Shown: piece after piece, positions 12,787 to 23,491 of the stretch
Layout of the letters: each line of letters begins with the position of its first letter
How positions within the stretch are numbered: position 1 is the stretch's first letter
Source of the DNA: Parapristionchus giblindavisi
Lineage: Eukaryota > Nematoda > Chromadorea > Rhabditida > Diplogasteridae
Direction of reading: 5' to 3'
Length of the DNA: 64,000 bases
NCBI GenBank assembly: GCA_943737045.1
Contig: CALSFV010000203.1
Location: forward strand, 62,001-126,000
The notes under the pieces: generated by a model
Database searches by the model: none
What the model saw: only the letters and a program-made list of their open reading frames with translations
Told to the model about the DNA's origin: nothing
Program-made: the position numbers and the translations under genes

Positions 12787-13376
12787 CCGTCAAAACGAAA
12801 AAAAGTGAAACATTTTTCAAAAATTTTGAAAAATTTTGACAAAAGTTCACAAGATTCAATGTTTGAGCATTTTTACGATCTTGATGATGTATAATTTAAG
12901 GTTTTTCATTGTGGATGTGTTTGGCCAATACAGTTATGCACGACAAAAGTGAAAAAAATAATCGGGAACTCTCCACAGCAGAATTGGTATACTGTAGCAT
13001 ACTGTAGAATCTTACCGTAAAACTGTTGCCATCGAGCTTTTTTTGTCTAATAATGGTTATATATAGCATTACCTGGCTTCCTATAGCGAATTTGCACTGC
13101 TTGGATCTTGGCAAAGATCAGGCTGCAAAAGCGGTATACTGTAGAAAATCCTACCGTATACCAGTTTCACAAAACAGCGTTCACAGTGACTTATTTCAAA
13201 ATTATTCTTCACATTTAAATTAGGCAAGCTCAGAGATGCTCAAATACCCTATTATCTAATAAAAAACTAGCAACCCCATTTAGAAGTCATGATTCAAAAT
13301 TTTCAAAATCTTGTGAACTTTTGTCAAAAATTTTCAAAAATTTTGACAAATGTTTCACTTTTTTTCGTTTTGACGG
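12787..13376. mobile_element. 590-bp MITE, copy 1 (CCGTCAAAACG ends)
   Basis: The ends are inverted repeats starting CCGTCAAAACGAAAAAAAGT, with TA on both sides (12785-12786 and 13377-13378). The interior holds paired GGTATACTGTAG/CCTACCGTATACC sub-repeats. It lies between units A and B. It has exactly the same length as copy 2 and no coding capacity. TA targets and short TIRs suggest mobilisation by a Tc1/mariner-type transposase. Confidence 0.85.
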
Positions 13377-13585
13377 TATACCAGTCTTCTTAATGTAAAT
13401 GTTCAGTTTAATTTATTATCAAAGCAAAGAGAAATGAAACTGAAAGCAGTACACAAAAGGCTGAACATGTTGTTCGAGAAAATATAAGTCTCGCACAAAT
13501 TAGACTAATGGATAAACACCGGTCACTGTATTGCGAGGTTGGAATATTTACATAATACATTCTACATCATCTTCTTCTTCTTCTT

Positions 13586-15885
13586 TCATATGTTAGAGTC
13601 ATGACAAAACGTTTGGAATAACGAAATATCTTCATCGATGAGCTCTTGTTTGACATCGACTGACTGTTCATTATCATCTTCCTTGATTTTAGATTTCTCA
13701 GCTAGCCTGGACATCTTCTTATTCGAGTTCTCATTGTCAGCAATAAATCTGAAATAACGGGACTCACTTATAAAGTCAGGTGTATTCCGTGCATTTTTGA
13801 ACCAATGGTACCGTCAAAACGAAAAAAGTGAAACATTTGTGACAATTTGTGACAAATTGTCACAAAAGTTCTCAAAGTGCCTATTTTTAGTGATTTTCAT
13901 GCACTTGATGATGTTTTTTCTTAGGTTTTTAAGTGTGGATGTGTTTGCCCAATGGAGTAATGTATGACAAAAGTGAAAAAATTAATCGGGAGCGCCGCGG
14001 AGAAAAATTGGTATACTGTAGCATACTGTAGAATCTTACTGTAAAACTGCTGCCATCGCGCTTTCTTCGTCTAATCATGGATGTATCTATCATTATATGA
14101 CTCTTTACAGTGAATTTGCACTATTTGAACCACGGCATGGATCAGGTTGCAAAACTGGTATACGGTAGAAAATCCTACCGTATACCAGTTTCACCAAACA
14201 GCGTTCACAGTGAATTATTTAAATCGTTTTCTTCACATGTCAATTAGGCAAGCCCAGTGATGCTCAAATACCCTATTATCTAATAAAAAACTTGCAACCG
14301 CGTTTAGATATCATGATACAAAACTTTCAAAATCTTGTAAACTTTTGTGACAATTTGTCACAAATTTTCACAAATGTTTCACTTTTTTTCGTTTTGACGG
14401 TATATGTATGTATACTATAAAGATAATCCACACTACCACGAAAATATAATTGATCGCAATAGTTAAAAAGAAATGTTTATGTATAATAGATTTACTTACA
14501 AGGAACGCTTCTGAGAATGATTAGGGGTTGAAGAATCGTTTAAGATACATATCGATGAACCCAAATTGATGTCAGGATCATCTTCTTTCACTTCAAGTAC
14601 AGGCGTAATACAATCTACTTCATTGATATCTTCCTCTTCTTTCTTGATCTCACCCTTCATCTTATCGACGAATAACGATACTGAATTGAAAATAAGTTTA
14701 TTGATCAACAAAATAATTGAAACCTGGAACAAGTGGTTCTGATCCACAGTCTATATTCGAATTGATTTCATTTGTCTTCACGAAACGATTGCGTTTCTTC
14801 CTAAAACAATGTGCGATAAATGTGATAATGTGATAAAAAATTTGCTAGCTGTTATTGATACTTACTTTGTTAACGTCTTTTCCGAAGTCGAATAAGTGCT
14901 GCGGCTTGTGGAGGGCACATTTGGATCTCCGTGAGGCACAGAGTATTCTTCAATTGCATCATTATGTGCGTCCTAAAAGAACTTTGATCAACAATATACC
15001 AGCAAATTTGTTCTCAAGAAAGAACAAATTAATAACTGACTCTATTAATGCCTGCCTTTTCCTTATTCATTTCGTTCACACGAAGATTTTCTTCCATGTC
15101 AAAGAATTCATCCAATTCATCTTCTTTTTCTTCTTTTATCTCTCTTTGCATCGAATCTTGAGATGAAGGACCTGAATAAGACAACGATAAATATTTGGAT
15201 TAGAAATGAAATAGAATCATTGAAACCTGTTATAATAGAATCAGCCGTATTGTTGACGTTATTGACTTCTCTCGCCTTCATTAGAATGCTTACAATGCTC
15301 CTCCTTTATAGTGAAATGTAATTATTTTGCAAATTAAATAATTGAAGAAACTAACATGTCTGCACGCCTTATGGACGGCACATTTGGATCTTGATGTGGT
15401 AGAGAGTATTCTTCCATTGCATCGTCCTAAAAGAACTTTTGTCAATAACATACTAACAAATTTGCACTCAATTAAAATTGATAACTCACTCCATCACTAT
15501 CCTCCTCCTCCATCTCCATTTCATCCCATCTTCCCAGTTTCCACTTCTTTCCGAGAGTATGAAGGCCACGTACCACAGTTCTCTTGCTAACTCCAAGTAA
15601 AGTAGCAAGATCGTTGCTATCAAGATACGGATCACCCTCTACCTCTTTCAGCAATCGATCGAGATCCAACTCCATTGGGCGGCCGGGTCGGTCCTCATCT
15701 TCGAGGGAAAAGTCCTGTCTCTTGAATTTTCTCACCCAGTTTCTCACCGTTGTCACGTGAGGGGCATGTGACGGGTACACCTGGGCTAGGCGATATTGTA
15801 TTTCGCGGGGTTTCATACCGGAAAGGAAGAGGAACAACATCACGTTGCGAATGTGAATTTTGTCGGGGACGAAATTGTGTGGCAT
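13586..15885 (-). CDS. Mariner transposase HTH domain fused to host acidic exons
   Basis: Eight exons (15490-15885, 15356-15426, 15227-15303, 15041-15171, 14866-14972, 14724-14800, 14500-14680, 13586-13748) sum to exactly 401 codons. Residues about 10-118 match the mariner/SETMAR paired-type DNA-binding region: a first helix-turn-helix (FLSGMKPREIQYRLAQVYP), RNWVRKFKRQDFSLED, a GRP linker, and a second helix-turn-helix (LATLLGVSKRTVVRGLHTLG) ending KLGRW. The sequence then leaves mariner just where the catalytic domain should begin and becomes acidic (EMEEEDSDG|DD), using the donor and frame of the duplicated host gene. No DDD catalytic residues remain. The downstream exons match the zinc-finger paralogue. 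A sequence-specific DNA-binding role is inferred; expression is unknown. The ORF could begin further upstream at 15984. Confidence 0.72.
13811..14400. mobile_element. 590-bp MITE, copy 2
   Basis: It has the same ends and length as copy 1 and is flanked by TA (13809-13810, 14401-14402). It lies in the last intron of the fusion gene. The paralogous intron of unit A has the unoccupied site (accaatagtataagtatac, about 7333-7352), which identifies TA as the duplicated target. Confidence 0.85.
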
Positions 15886-16126
15886 TCTCGTTGGAGAGGC
15901 TCGTAGGAACTGAATCGAAAACAACCGCAGACTACTCGAGGGACCCCTCACTGGTGTAAACAGGATGGGGACTGGCAATAACAACGGAACGAGGCTGGCG
16001 ATAACAAGAGTACGAATGAAGTCGAGACGAAAATTCGAGCGTTACTTTTGCATTCACCTTGAACCAGCATATTTGAACTCAAGAAAGAACAATACAATAT
16101 GTAAAACATGAAATGCATTACCTGGT

Positions 16127-16200
16127 TCAGAAGCCCTTAAATCGTCAGTGGTTCATTCCATTCTTCTTCTTCCTTTTCATTGATTCGATATTCACATATT
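16127..16200 (-). pseudogene. Dead first exon of the unit B paralogue
   Basis: The sequence aligns with exon 1 of the zinc-finger gene up to the shared donor. The start ATG is lost (a nearby ATG is followed at once by TGA), and the homologous frame meets TAA shortly before the donor. It cannot encode the old N terminus, though it could survive as a 5' untranslated exon of the fusion gene. Confidence 0.65.
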
Positions 16201-16390
16201 TGGTCAAGATTTAAATAGAAAATGCTTGTTGGTATTCAATTTTAAACTGGGCGTGGTGTAAGTTTGAGTTACATTCGGTGCGAAAATCCCTTTTCTTTTT
16301 TCTTCCCTAAATCCTAATTCCCTTTTACTGGCCGTGCATTGCATACAGATTTTAAATCCTCACTTCACCGTTGGCATTGCTGTTAATTAA

Positions 16391-17206
16391 TTACTACCAC
16401 ACAATAAATTAAGACCTTTTTCCTTCCGGGGCTGGTAGGACAACAATTTTGATAAGTTATGCGCGACACTTGTACACAACTTAGCACAACTGATAAACCG
16501 GGCCAAATTGAAAAATCCTGAGAAATTCGTCGAAAACATGTATATATTCTGTCTATTACCGTAATCCCAAAATTCTTGTTCGATTTGCCATACGGCTTTA
16601 ACATCCATTTCGCTAAATAACACATCCATCGTATGAGGATGGATCCTTTAGAGCATATGTATGACCTATGAAGACTGTCTACGATCCTCGGACCTCCACC
16701 ACTTTGGAAAGCCGTAAATAATTATTGATCTTACAGTAACGTTCAAGATCATTCATAACTATATTGATATTGTCCCCCGTAGCATCTTTACATTTTCAAA
16801 CACATTCATCATCATTCGAGGTTACCAAGCAATATTTGTATGATATATATAATTGTATATTTCTATTATAGTACACGCTATCTATTATTTTATCACATCG
16901 TTTTGTTAAAAAATGGAAAAATTTAAATCGAACTATTGTCACATCAATCTCTCCTCATGTGTTTAGTTATTCTGTAAAAGTCTCAATCCAGTAATAGCAG
17001 CTATATCGACCGCAACTTCTTGTTTTAATAAGTATTTTAATTGTCTACGAAAAAAATTCTCTTTTTCTCTTTTTTCCAAGGCGGTAATTTTATTATTATT
17101 ATTATTATTATTATTACTACCTGGTACAGACAAGATGTTAAATAAAAGTTACAATAAATGAAGTCATAAACATTTATTAACATTATCATAGCATTAAATA
17201 ATTTCA
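16391..17206. other. Intergenic, no gene seen
   Basis: No splice-linked open frames or motifs were found. A short (TTA)n run lies at about 17090-17117. Confidence 0.5.
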
Positions 17207-18494
17207 TTAAAAAATAGCAGAAGTGCTAAATTGTATGCCGTTCTTTTCTTTCTCGAGTGATTCGTAACGGATTGCCGTTATACGATAGTATTGGAATTCT
17301 GCACCGAATTCATACAATGCTATAGAGTAGAAGATGCAATTGAAGAAGACAACCATGTATTCAGTCACCACGAATACGGTGTACACTGCAATTTAATAGT
17401 GTTTCAAGTGTATACTTGACGATTCTCTCACAAAAAAACTTACTCGGTACACTACAACGAGATGTTGCGTAAGGATACGTGTAAGACACGGAAATGAGAG
17501 TGAGAATGGTTGCAATTAGAATAAGCCATTTGACAGTTAAGGTATGGCGAAGCTGAAATGGACAAGACTATGATAGAGTGCAAGAATGAATTCATTGCTG
17601 TGTACTCTGTTGTGTTTAGTGCCTAATTTATGTAGTCGATGTAGTTCCACTTGAAGAATTCCTGTTGTTATGAAACCTATCACCCATACGACAAAGCATC
17701 CAGCATGAAATTCTAGAAGAAAAAGTGCATTTGATAAATTTAAGCATGAATTATTTTCTGTTATAAATAAGTAATGCGATGAAGGTCCAGACAGTTCAAT
17801 TAGAAGAGAAATATGTCAATTAATAATTACTGTGTTGCTGTTTCAGTTTTCAGTGCACCGAAATAATTTAAATATTAATTATAAAAATACCGAATCCAAT
17901 ATTGATATGGAGGACGACAACAAAGAGAAGGGCTACTGTCTCAATAAACGCAGATATCGCCATTCCCGCATTTTGTGGATACCAAGTGAATACGGGGAAG
18001 TACATATGAAAGAAGATTGATATTAAACTGATGCATCGTTCTCAGACTCACATAAGTGACGATAAACCTCGCAGGTATATGAACATAGAATACAAGTAAG
18101 AGGATGAGTCTCTGTGGCTCCCAAACACCGACGATATAGGATAGTGGAGGAATGGATCGGAAAATATAGATAATAATAATAGATTTATATATTATTATTA
18201 TTATATATTAATTTTATTTTTATTATTATATACATACGATCTATTCGGAAAATATATAGTTGATAATATAAATGAAAAAAATCTTGAGCAAGACACGACA
18301 TACGTCTGTAAATGTGGGCAATCAGGCATATGCCAAGAATGGAGTTGATCTTGAGCAAAAATCATCGTGTACAATACGCAAACGGCGAATCCGGCGAATG
18401 GGAGAACTGAAGCTCCAAAGAGCATCGGAGCTACAGGAAGAAATTTCTCAGGTGCCTCTAGAGACCATTGCATAGGTTTGTCGATTTTAACCAT
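17207..18494 (-). pseudogene. PGAP2/FRAG1-like membrane protein gene with a damaged exon
   Basis: The exons resemble PGAP2 (Frag1/DRAM/Sfk1 family), a Golgi/ER multi-pass protein needed for GPI-anchor lipid remodelling. Order: 18494 to about 18311 (FLPVAPMLFGASVLPFAGFA, then VLYTMIFAQDQ), about 18157 to 18072/18052 (GVWEPQR, the counterpart of the VPQR motif), 17891-18027, 17606-17712, 17444-17552 and 17207-17385 (YTVFVVTEYMVVFFNCIFY, like the last PGAP2 membrane segment). The last four exons close in frame. The acceptor of exon 2 appears separated from its coding sequence by an 83-bp AT-rich insertion (18158-18240) that brings an in-frame stop. Its donor is ambiguous too: gtgagt at 18051 is stronger but breaks phase, while gtttat at 18071 keeps it. 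The locus may be a recent pseudogene, a mis-assembly or an unusually spliced gene. Confidence 0.6.
18158..18240. repeat. AT-rich insertion with (ATT)n inside the PGAP2-like gene
   Basis: The 83 bp is made of TTA/TAA repeats plus a second copy of the phrase TATATTTTCCGA that also lies at the adjacent intron end, and it is bracketed by ATC. Removing it restores an intron ending ...ccgaatag directly before ATCCATTCC in the PGAP2 frame. Confidence 0.6.
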
Positions 18495-18937
18495 TCTGAA
18501 AGAACTGATGAAGTAATTGATCGATGATTAAGATCACAAGAAATTCGTTGATTGACAAAAAAAAAGATGGATATACATACAATAAGTCAATGCAATAGTG
18601 ACGGCGCAAATCTGCCTACTGGAGACAAGAAAATAAAGGATGGTGACACGAATCGAATAAATAATCTTTCATAACAACTTTTTGAGTAGAATAGAGGAAG
18701 TGTTCGACATAGTCTGCCTCCCTATTATAATCAGAGGGCTTGTTTTGTATTGCTACTCGCTTTCCCTTTCATCTTGACTTGAATGTAACTTGCGTACACA
18801 TTGTCCTCTTAACAATTGTATCATTCCTTCGAATTAAGGTATTACGTCGTTTGAATGTCTATGTAATAAGAGCCAACTTATAATTTATTGTAATGCAACT
18901 TCATACGTAGCAATTTATTACAAAAATACAGGGAACA

Positions 18938-19783
18938 TCATAAACTTTCTCGATACATAATTGAATTGTTCATATTCTTCCTATGACCGAAACAGTCTTG
19001 ATTATACCACGATTCATCTTTGACAGGAATAGGGATGGGCAGGGTTGCGGGAGGACTCTTCCTTTTACTTCGCTTAGGCTTATCAGGTTCAGCATCAGGA
19101 CACTTTCTACTCTTAAGCGCTGCCAGGTACTTGGTCAGTTTCGCCTTGGCCTCACTGAAAGAATTAATTGATAAGGATGAGGACGGTCTATGATGCCTTA
19201 CGCAATCTGAGATAGCTTCTCCTCGTCTTGTTCAAGCCTCGGAGTGTAGTAATCTACATCCTCGATTTGGAATGATATCACAGATATTGCTTCTAGTCTG
19301 CAAATGAACGATTGATGGTGCGAAGCAATAATATGATACCTTTCATATTCATCAAGAATTCCTAATTCCATCATGACAGTGACATTTCCCATCTCTTTCT
19401 CCAATGAAACAAAGTGATTTGTAAGTTCCTATAAACGATTATTGATTATCGATTGATAGGACATTGATACCTTGATCTCCCATTGTTCGGGGTAGACGAA
19501 TTGATATTCGGGATGTGAAGGATGAAGATCTTGTTCGGAATCAGACTCAGAATCGAATTCGTTTTCGGATTTTGTTGATGCACCCTCCATACTGGCCATG
19601 CTCATCTTGCCTGTACAAGAATGATGATATGAATCAGTGAAGTGAAGTAGAATGTTCTTGATTGGAACTAAGGAATACAGATAAGAGAGGAGTGAAGAAT
19701 AATGACGATGTAGAAAAAAGAGCTTAATCTGTATAGAGTTAGACAATGAAAAGAGTCATGATGAACGTCTTTGTACCATCCAT
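18938..19783 (-). CDS. Unrecognised 182-residue protein, acidic start and basic tail
   Basis: Five exons (19777-19783, 19471-19610, 19340-19428, 19202-19297, 18938-19154) sum to 183 codons. The N terminus (residues 1-49) is Ser/Glu/Asp-rich. The middle (about 50-125) looks helical, with Glu/Leu-rich segments such as LEKEMGNVTVMMELGILDEY that may form a coiled coil. A basic stretch follows (KPKRSKRK, about 137-144) that could be a nuclear localisation signal. No signal peptide or membrane segment is seen. It lies 0.44 kb upstream of the PGAP2-like gene on the same strand, a spacing compatible with a nematode operon but not proof of one. Function unknown. Confidence 0.65.
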
Positions 19784-20547
19784 TTCATCACCAATATCGA
19801 CTATATCGATGATGAAACAACAGACTTTACCCTAAGCACTAACTTGTATCTATCTATCCTAGTACAATGTTCGACATATCTTTCACAAGTGCACTCTTTC
19901 ATTAATATATCTACTTTATCTACTCTATTCAGACTGATATACGACGCCGTTGAAGACAAGACTGACTAGACTGACTAGACAAGAGAAGAAGTAGAATACG
20001 AAGATAAGTATGAGTTGCCCAGTAGACACAACATTACTATACCAGAGATTCAGAGAGAAGAATGAAGATGTGGTATGCGATTGCCGTTGAGAAGACGAAG
20101 AAAAAATATGCACGGAAGGATGGAGGAGGGGGGAAATGAATGATATATCCATCCTAGTGACTATGGGCAAGATATCGTCATAGAAATAAAGAGAGGCAAA
20201 AGGAAATGTGCTCCATTTCCCCATATGTACGATTCTTTTCCATTCATGATATATATTATACTTCTGCTAAGTGAACGAGTGTAACATGCGGGGGCACCTT
20301 CGAATGTTTCCAGAATAACCAAACGTAGCCAATCACGCTTTTATTTGTGTGTATGCGAAATAGAAGTCAATTATGCCTCACTGAGGCTCATTCTCGAATA
20401 CAATATCTATATTGAATGTTTGAGATACAAAAAGAAACGATGGAAATGAGTGGGGAAGAACTAATGGAGGGGACTGATTGGTATTTGTGTGACATAAAGG
20501 AATGTTTCAATAATGCAATAGTCACTAATAAAAATTCCATAATATGA
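19784..20547. other. Intergenic, no gene seen
   Basis: GA-rich and AT-rich sequence between the 182-residue gene and the desaturase. No supported coding exon. Confidence 0.5.
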
Positions 20548-23491
20548 TTATTCTTCTCTCTTTGATTTGGCATATCTCAGAAGTCCCGTTCCTTCTCCAA
20601 TCAAATATTCCAGACGACGATTGAGTGTGGCGAATTGCCATAGGAAATCGTACGAAGTCTGCAATTGTTCATTCTTTGAATTGAAATCATAATTGAAATT
20701 TCAACTAATATTTGATGATTTCTCGATTTTTGAACCGTTTTTATTCATTTCATGCTTATTTTCATCAATGATTAAAACGAAGATTGGAGCGAAAAATTAA
20801 ATATTTTAAGTTGATTGCAAAAAATACTGTATGATGCTCTCACCTCCTTGCGGTACACATTGTAGGGGCGGAGTTTCTCCTGAATTGCATAGGTTGCCTT
20901 CATGAGATGATAGTGAGGGATGGCAGTGAAGAAGAGATGATGGGCGACGTGACCATCAGTGATATGGTGCATAAGTTGATCAATTCCGAATCCGTACGGG
21001 CTGTAAGTATTACGCAATTAACAAATGCATTATAAAATTGACTGTGTTATACAAGATGGTTTGTCTTCATAATTTTTAACAAATAGCAATAAATACAAAT
21101 GACTTATCAAACGTGATCACTTCAAATAATATTGACACTATATCTTATCCTTGAGGATAGAACTATAACAGTCGAATACGTTTCAGGCAGAACTTGTTAT
21201 ATCGTATTTCCATATTAACCCTTTTCATGAAGTTCATCGGTTAAAATCATGTTCCAAGAACGACAACTTCATAATGCCATTGTAAATTATAATGTATTAC
21301 TGCTTAACTGTATCTGTTATGTATCATCGATATATATTGGCAAAGTCAGAGATCCACATTAGTAATCGAAAGGCACGTTCCCAATGCATAATCATTTTCA
21401 CCTTATCAGCTTTAGCAAGACAAGTTTTAGAGCAGCCAACGCTATCGATTCCCTTATCGTTACATTATTACGCGGCAGTTTTTCGTTTTGCGTCGCGCGT
21501 TATCTATTCTAGCACGAGAATGTCTTTCAAAGAATTGTAATGATAAGCTATGGGTCAGAGTATGACCATACAATCGCCAAATCATCGTGACAAACTATAA
21601 TAGAATCGTACCGATCAATTGTCTGAAGTTGTCCCTTCACATATCCCCATGTTCCATCTTCATACACTTGAATATCATCTGTTTGATGCTGCAATATGAT
21701 CTCCTTATCACTCTCATTATTCTTGTCTGTTCAGACGAACAAATGACTACAAAGTAGCCCTTATCAGTGAGACACTTTGACTTCGGTTAGGGGCAAAGAG
21801 TGAAAATGAGAAATGGGTCGAGATCATTCAGACTCACCTGAAGATATGTCACCATGGTAAGCCAGAATCCTTGAGCCATGATAGGAAGAATATAGAATTT
21901 GATCCACTGACTGAATGACCCGAAGTAATAGAAAGCGAGCTGCAATTGATATGATTGGTCAGTTTTTTAAAAAAATTCAAAAAAAAACTTACAGTAGCCC
22001 AGGCAACACATGCAGCAGCAGACACGACACATTGAATACGTTCCTTGTTGCTCTTGAAGATACGAGAGAAAGGCCAGAAGTGACTGCCATCGGTGATTCC
22101 AGCGATAGTGTAAAAGTACCATCTATAAATGCAATCATTGCGTCATTTATTTCACGGTATGAGCTCATTGACAACTGGCACTCGTGCCCTCTCAAAGGTC
22201 AATCGCACCGATTCATTCGAGATGTACCAGATGCACTTTCGGGTTCTACCGCCATCAATGTTTTCAATCATACGAACATCCACTGATAATATTTTCAAAT
22301 TGATCATTCTCTGATAAAGAGAGATAGAGAGGGGGGAATGGTCTCCGTTCACATGTACACCCGCGTCCATGGGAGAAGAAATGGTGCCATATATGGGGCG
22401 AGAATACAATTCGAATCAAACATCATAAGCGACCTTGTACCATTCATCGCTATCCCCTCTTCTCACGTACCTCAATACTGAAGTCACGACGTTGTTCGCG
22501 TAGAACTTGTTGCCCTGAGTGAAAGTGGAGAAGGTATCCTCAGTGATCCATGGGTGGCCATAGTCCTAAATAGATTACGGTAATGATGGAGTACGATGCT
22601 AAAGGAAAATGCAAACGGACCTTCTCTAAATGACTAGTGTACGTGTGATGGAGCCGATGGGTCTTCTGCCAGGGCCAATAGGGAGCGAAGAGCATACCTA
22701 CAGTATCATATAATATTGATCTTTGATCTTTCCCGAATAGTTAGTGCTTACCATGAGTGACATGTCCGAAGATATCATTGACTACAGGGTATTTGGAGAA
22801 GGTTCCGTGACCACAATCGTGTCCCACGACAAAGATAGAGAATCCAATCATTCCGACGAGGAAATACCTGAAGAGTAGTTTGTATATCATCCAATTGATC
22901 GTTTACTAACCAAAAGATCATTCCCGGATATCCAGCAAGCTCAAAAAGAGGTTCAATCTTGTACAAAAATGCCATCAAGGCAAAGTCCCATAGCTGCAAT
23001 ATATATTTCGTTAATTATCTTAAGATTTGCAATAGAATCTATTGCCACGCTTCTCTCATTACACCAGGCAATGGAAAAGTTTAGTTTATGTTTCATTGAA
23101 CAAATATAAAAGATCCATAAATTATGCTTTCGTTGCTGATACTCCTCTTGACATTCATGGATCATAATTCTTGAAAAAAGTACTTACCATGTAAGCAACG
23201 GATGTGGTCAGATCTTTCTCGAAACATTCCTTAGGGATAGCTGAACGGATTTCGTCCAGAGATGGAAGAGAAGGCTGGAAGGTGCATTCGTGATAAGGAT
23301 GGAAAGAGTTATGCATCGTTACATTTGCTTTGCGTGCATACACCGTAACCTCGTCCGCCGCGTCTCCGACATTAGGTCGGAGGTTACGGCGTAGGCACGT
23401 AAGTCGAATGTAACGATGCATTATGGACACAAACCTGACTGAAGCGATCGTTGGCGAGCACGGCCTTCTTATCCTTTTTGTCCGCCGACAT
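20548..23491 (-). CDS. Membrane fatty acid desaturase, FAT-1/FAT-2 type
   Basis: Eleven exons (23435-23491, 23188-23274, 22911-22993, 22752-22867, 22621-22697, 22471-22565, 21993-22122, 21838-21939, 21612-21688, 20844-21000, 20548-20658) sum to exactly 364 codons. The protein has the three histidine boxes of ER desaturases: HDCGH (92-96), HRLHH (128-132) and HVAHH (292-296). It also has the nematode FAT-1/FAT-2 signatures WPWQKTH, DGSHFWP, LQHQ and PHYHLMKAT. These enzymes add a delta-12 or omega-3 double bond to C18/C20 acyl chains using a di-iron centre and cytochrome b5 electrons. The HDCGHG and LQHQ variants look closer to FAT-2 (delta-12), but regioselectivity cannot be settled by eye. 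It is slightly shorter than C. elegans FAT-2 at both ends. Intron 1 is mostly a hairpin repeat (23311-23421). A 5' untranslated exon probably ends just before the ATG. Confidence 0.92.
23311..23421. repeat. 111-bp near-perfect hairpin inside desaturase intron 1
   Basis: The two halves (ATGCATCGTTACATTTG... and ...CGAATGTAACGATGCAT) are inverted repeats around a centre near 23367 containing GTCTCCGACATTAGGTCGGAG. It makes up most of a roughly 160-bp intron. It reads open in one frame, but GT/AG sites and homology place it outside the coding sequence. Confidence 0.85.

Larger units (their letters stand above)
13381..16390. repeat. Segmental duplication, unit B
   Basis: This is the shorter copy of the zinc-finger locus. 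It retains the 3' flank, the acidic exons, a broken exon 1 and the 5' flank, but the zinc-finger exons are replaced by mariner-derived sequence (about 15500-16000). One acidic module is repeated (exons at 15356-15426 and 14866-14972). Confidence 0.8.

Noticed and set aside
15886..15984. Upstream extension of the mariner fusion ORF (start at 15984)
   Set aside because: The added residues are Pro/Ser/Leu-rich and unlike mariner transposase; the Met at 15885 fits the family start better. It was not excluded.
16383..16629. Two overlapping 80-codon minus frames
   Set aside because: They lie at the edge of the duplicated 5' flank in competing frames and have no splice partners or motifs.
23155..23430. 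A 91-codon frame running through the hairpin and into the desaturase
   Set aside because: The upstream part is the palindrome. Good GT/AG sites at 23434 and 23275 and homology of the spliced form show it is intron.
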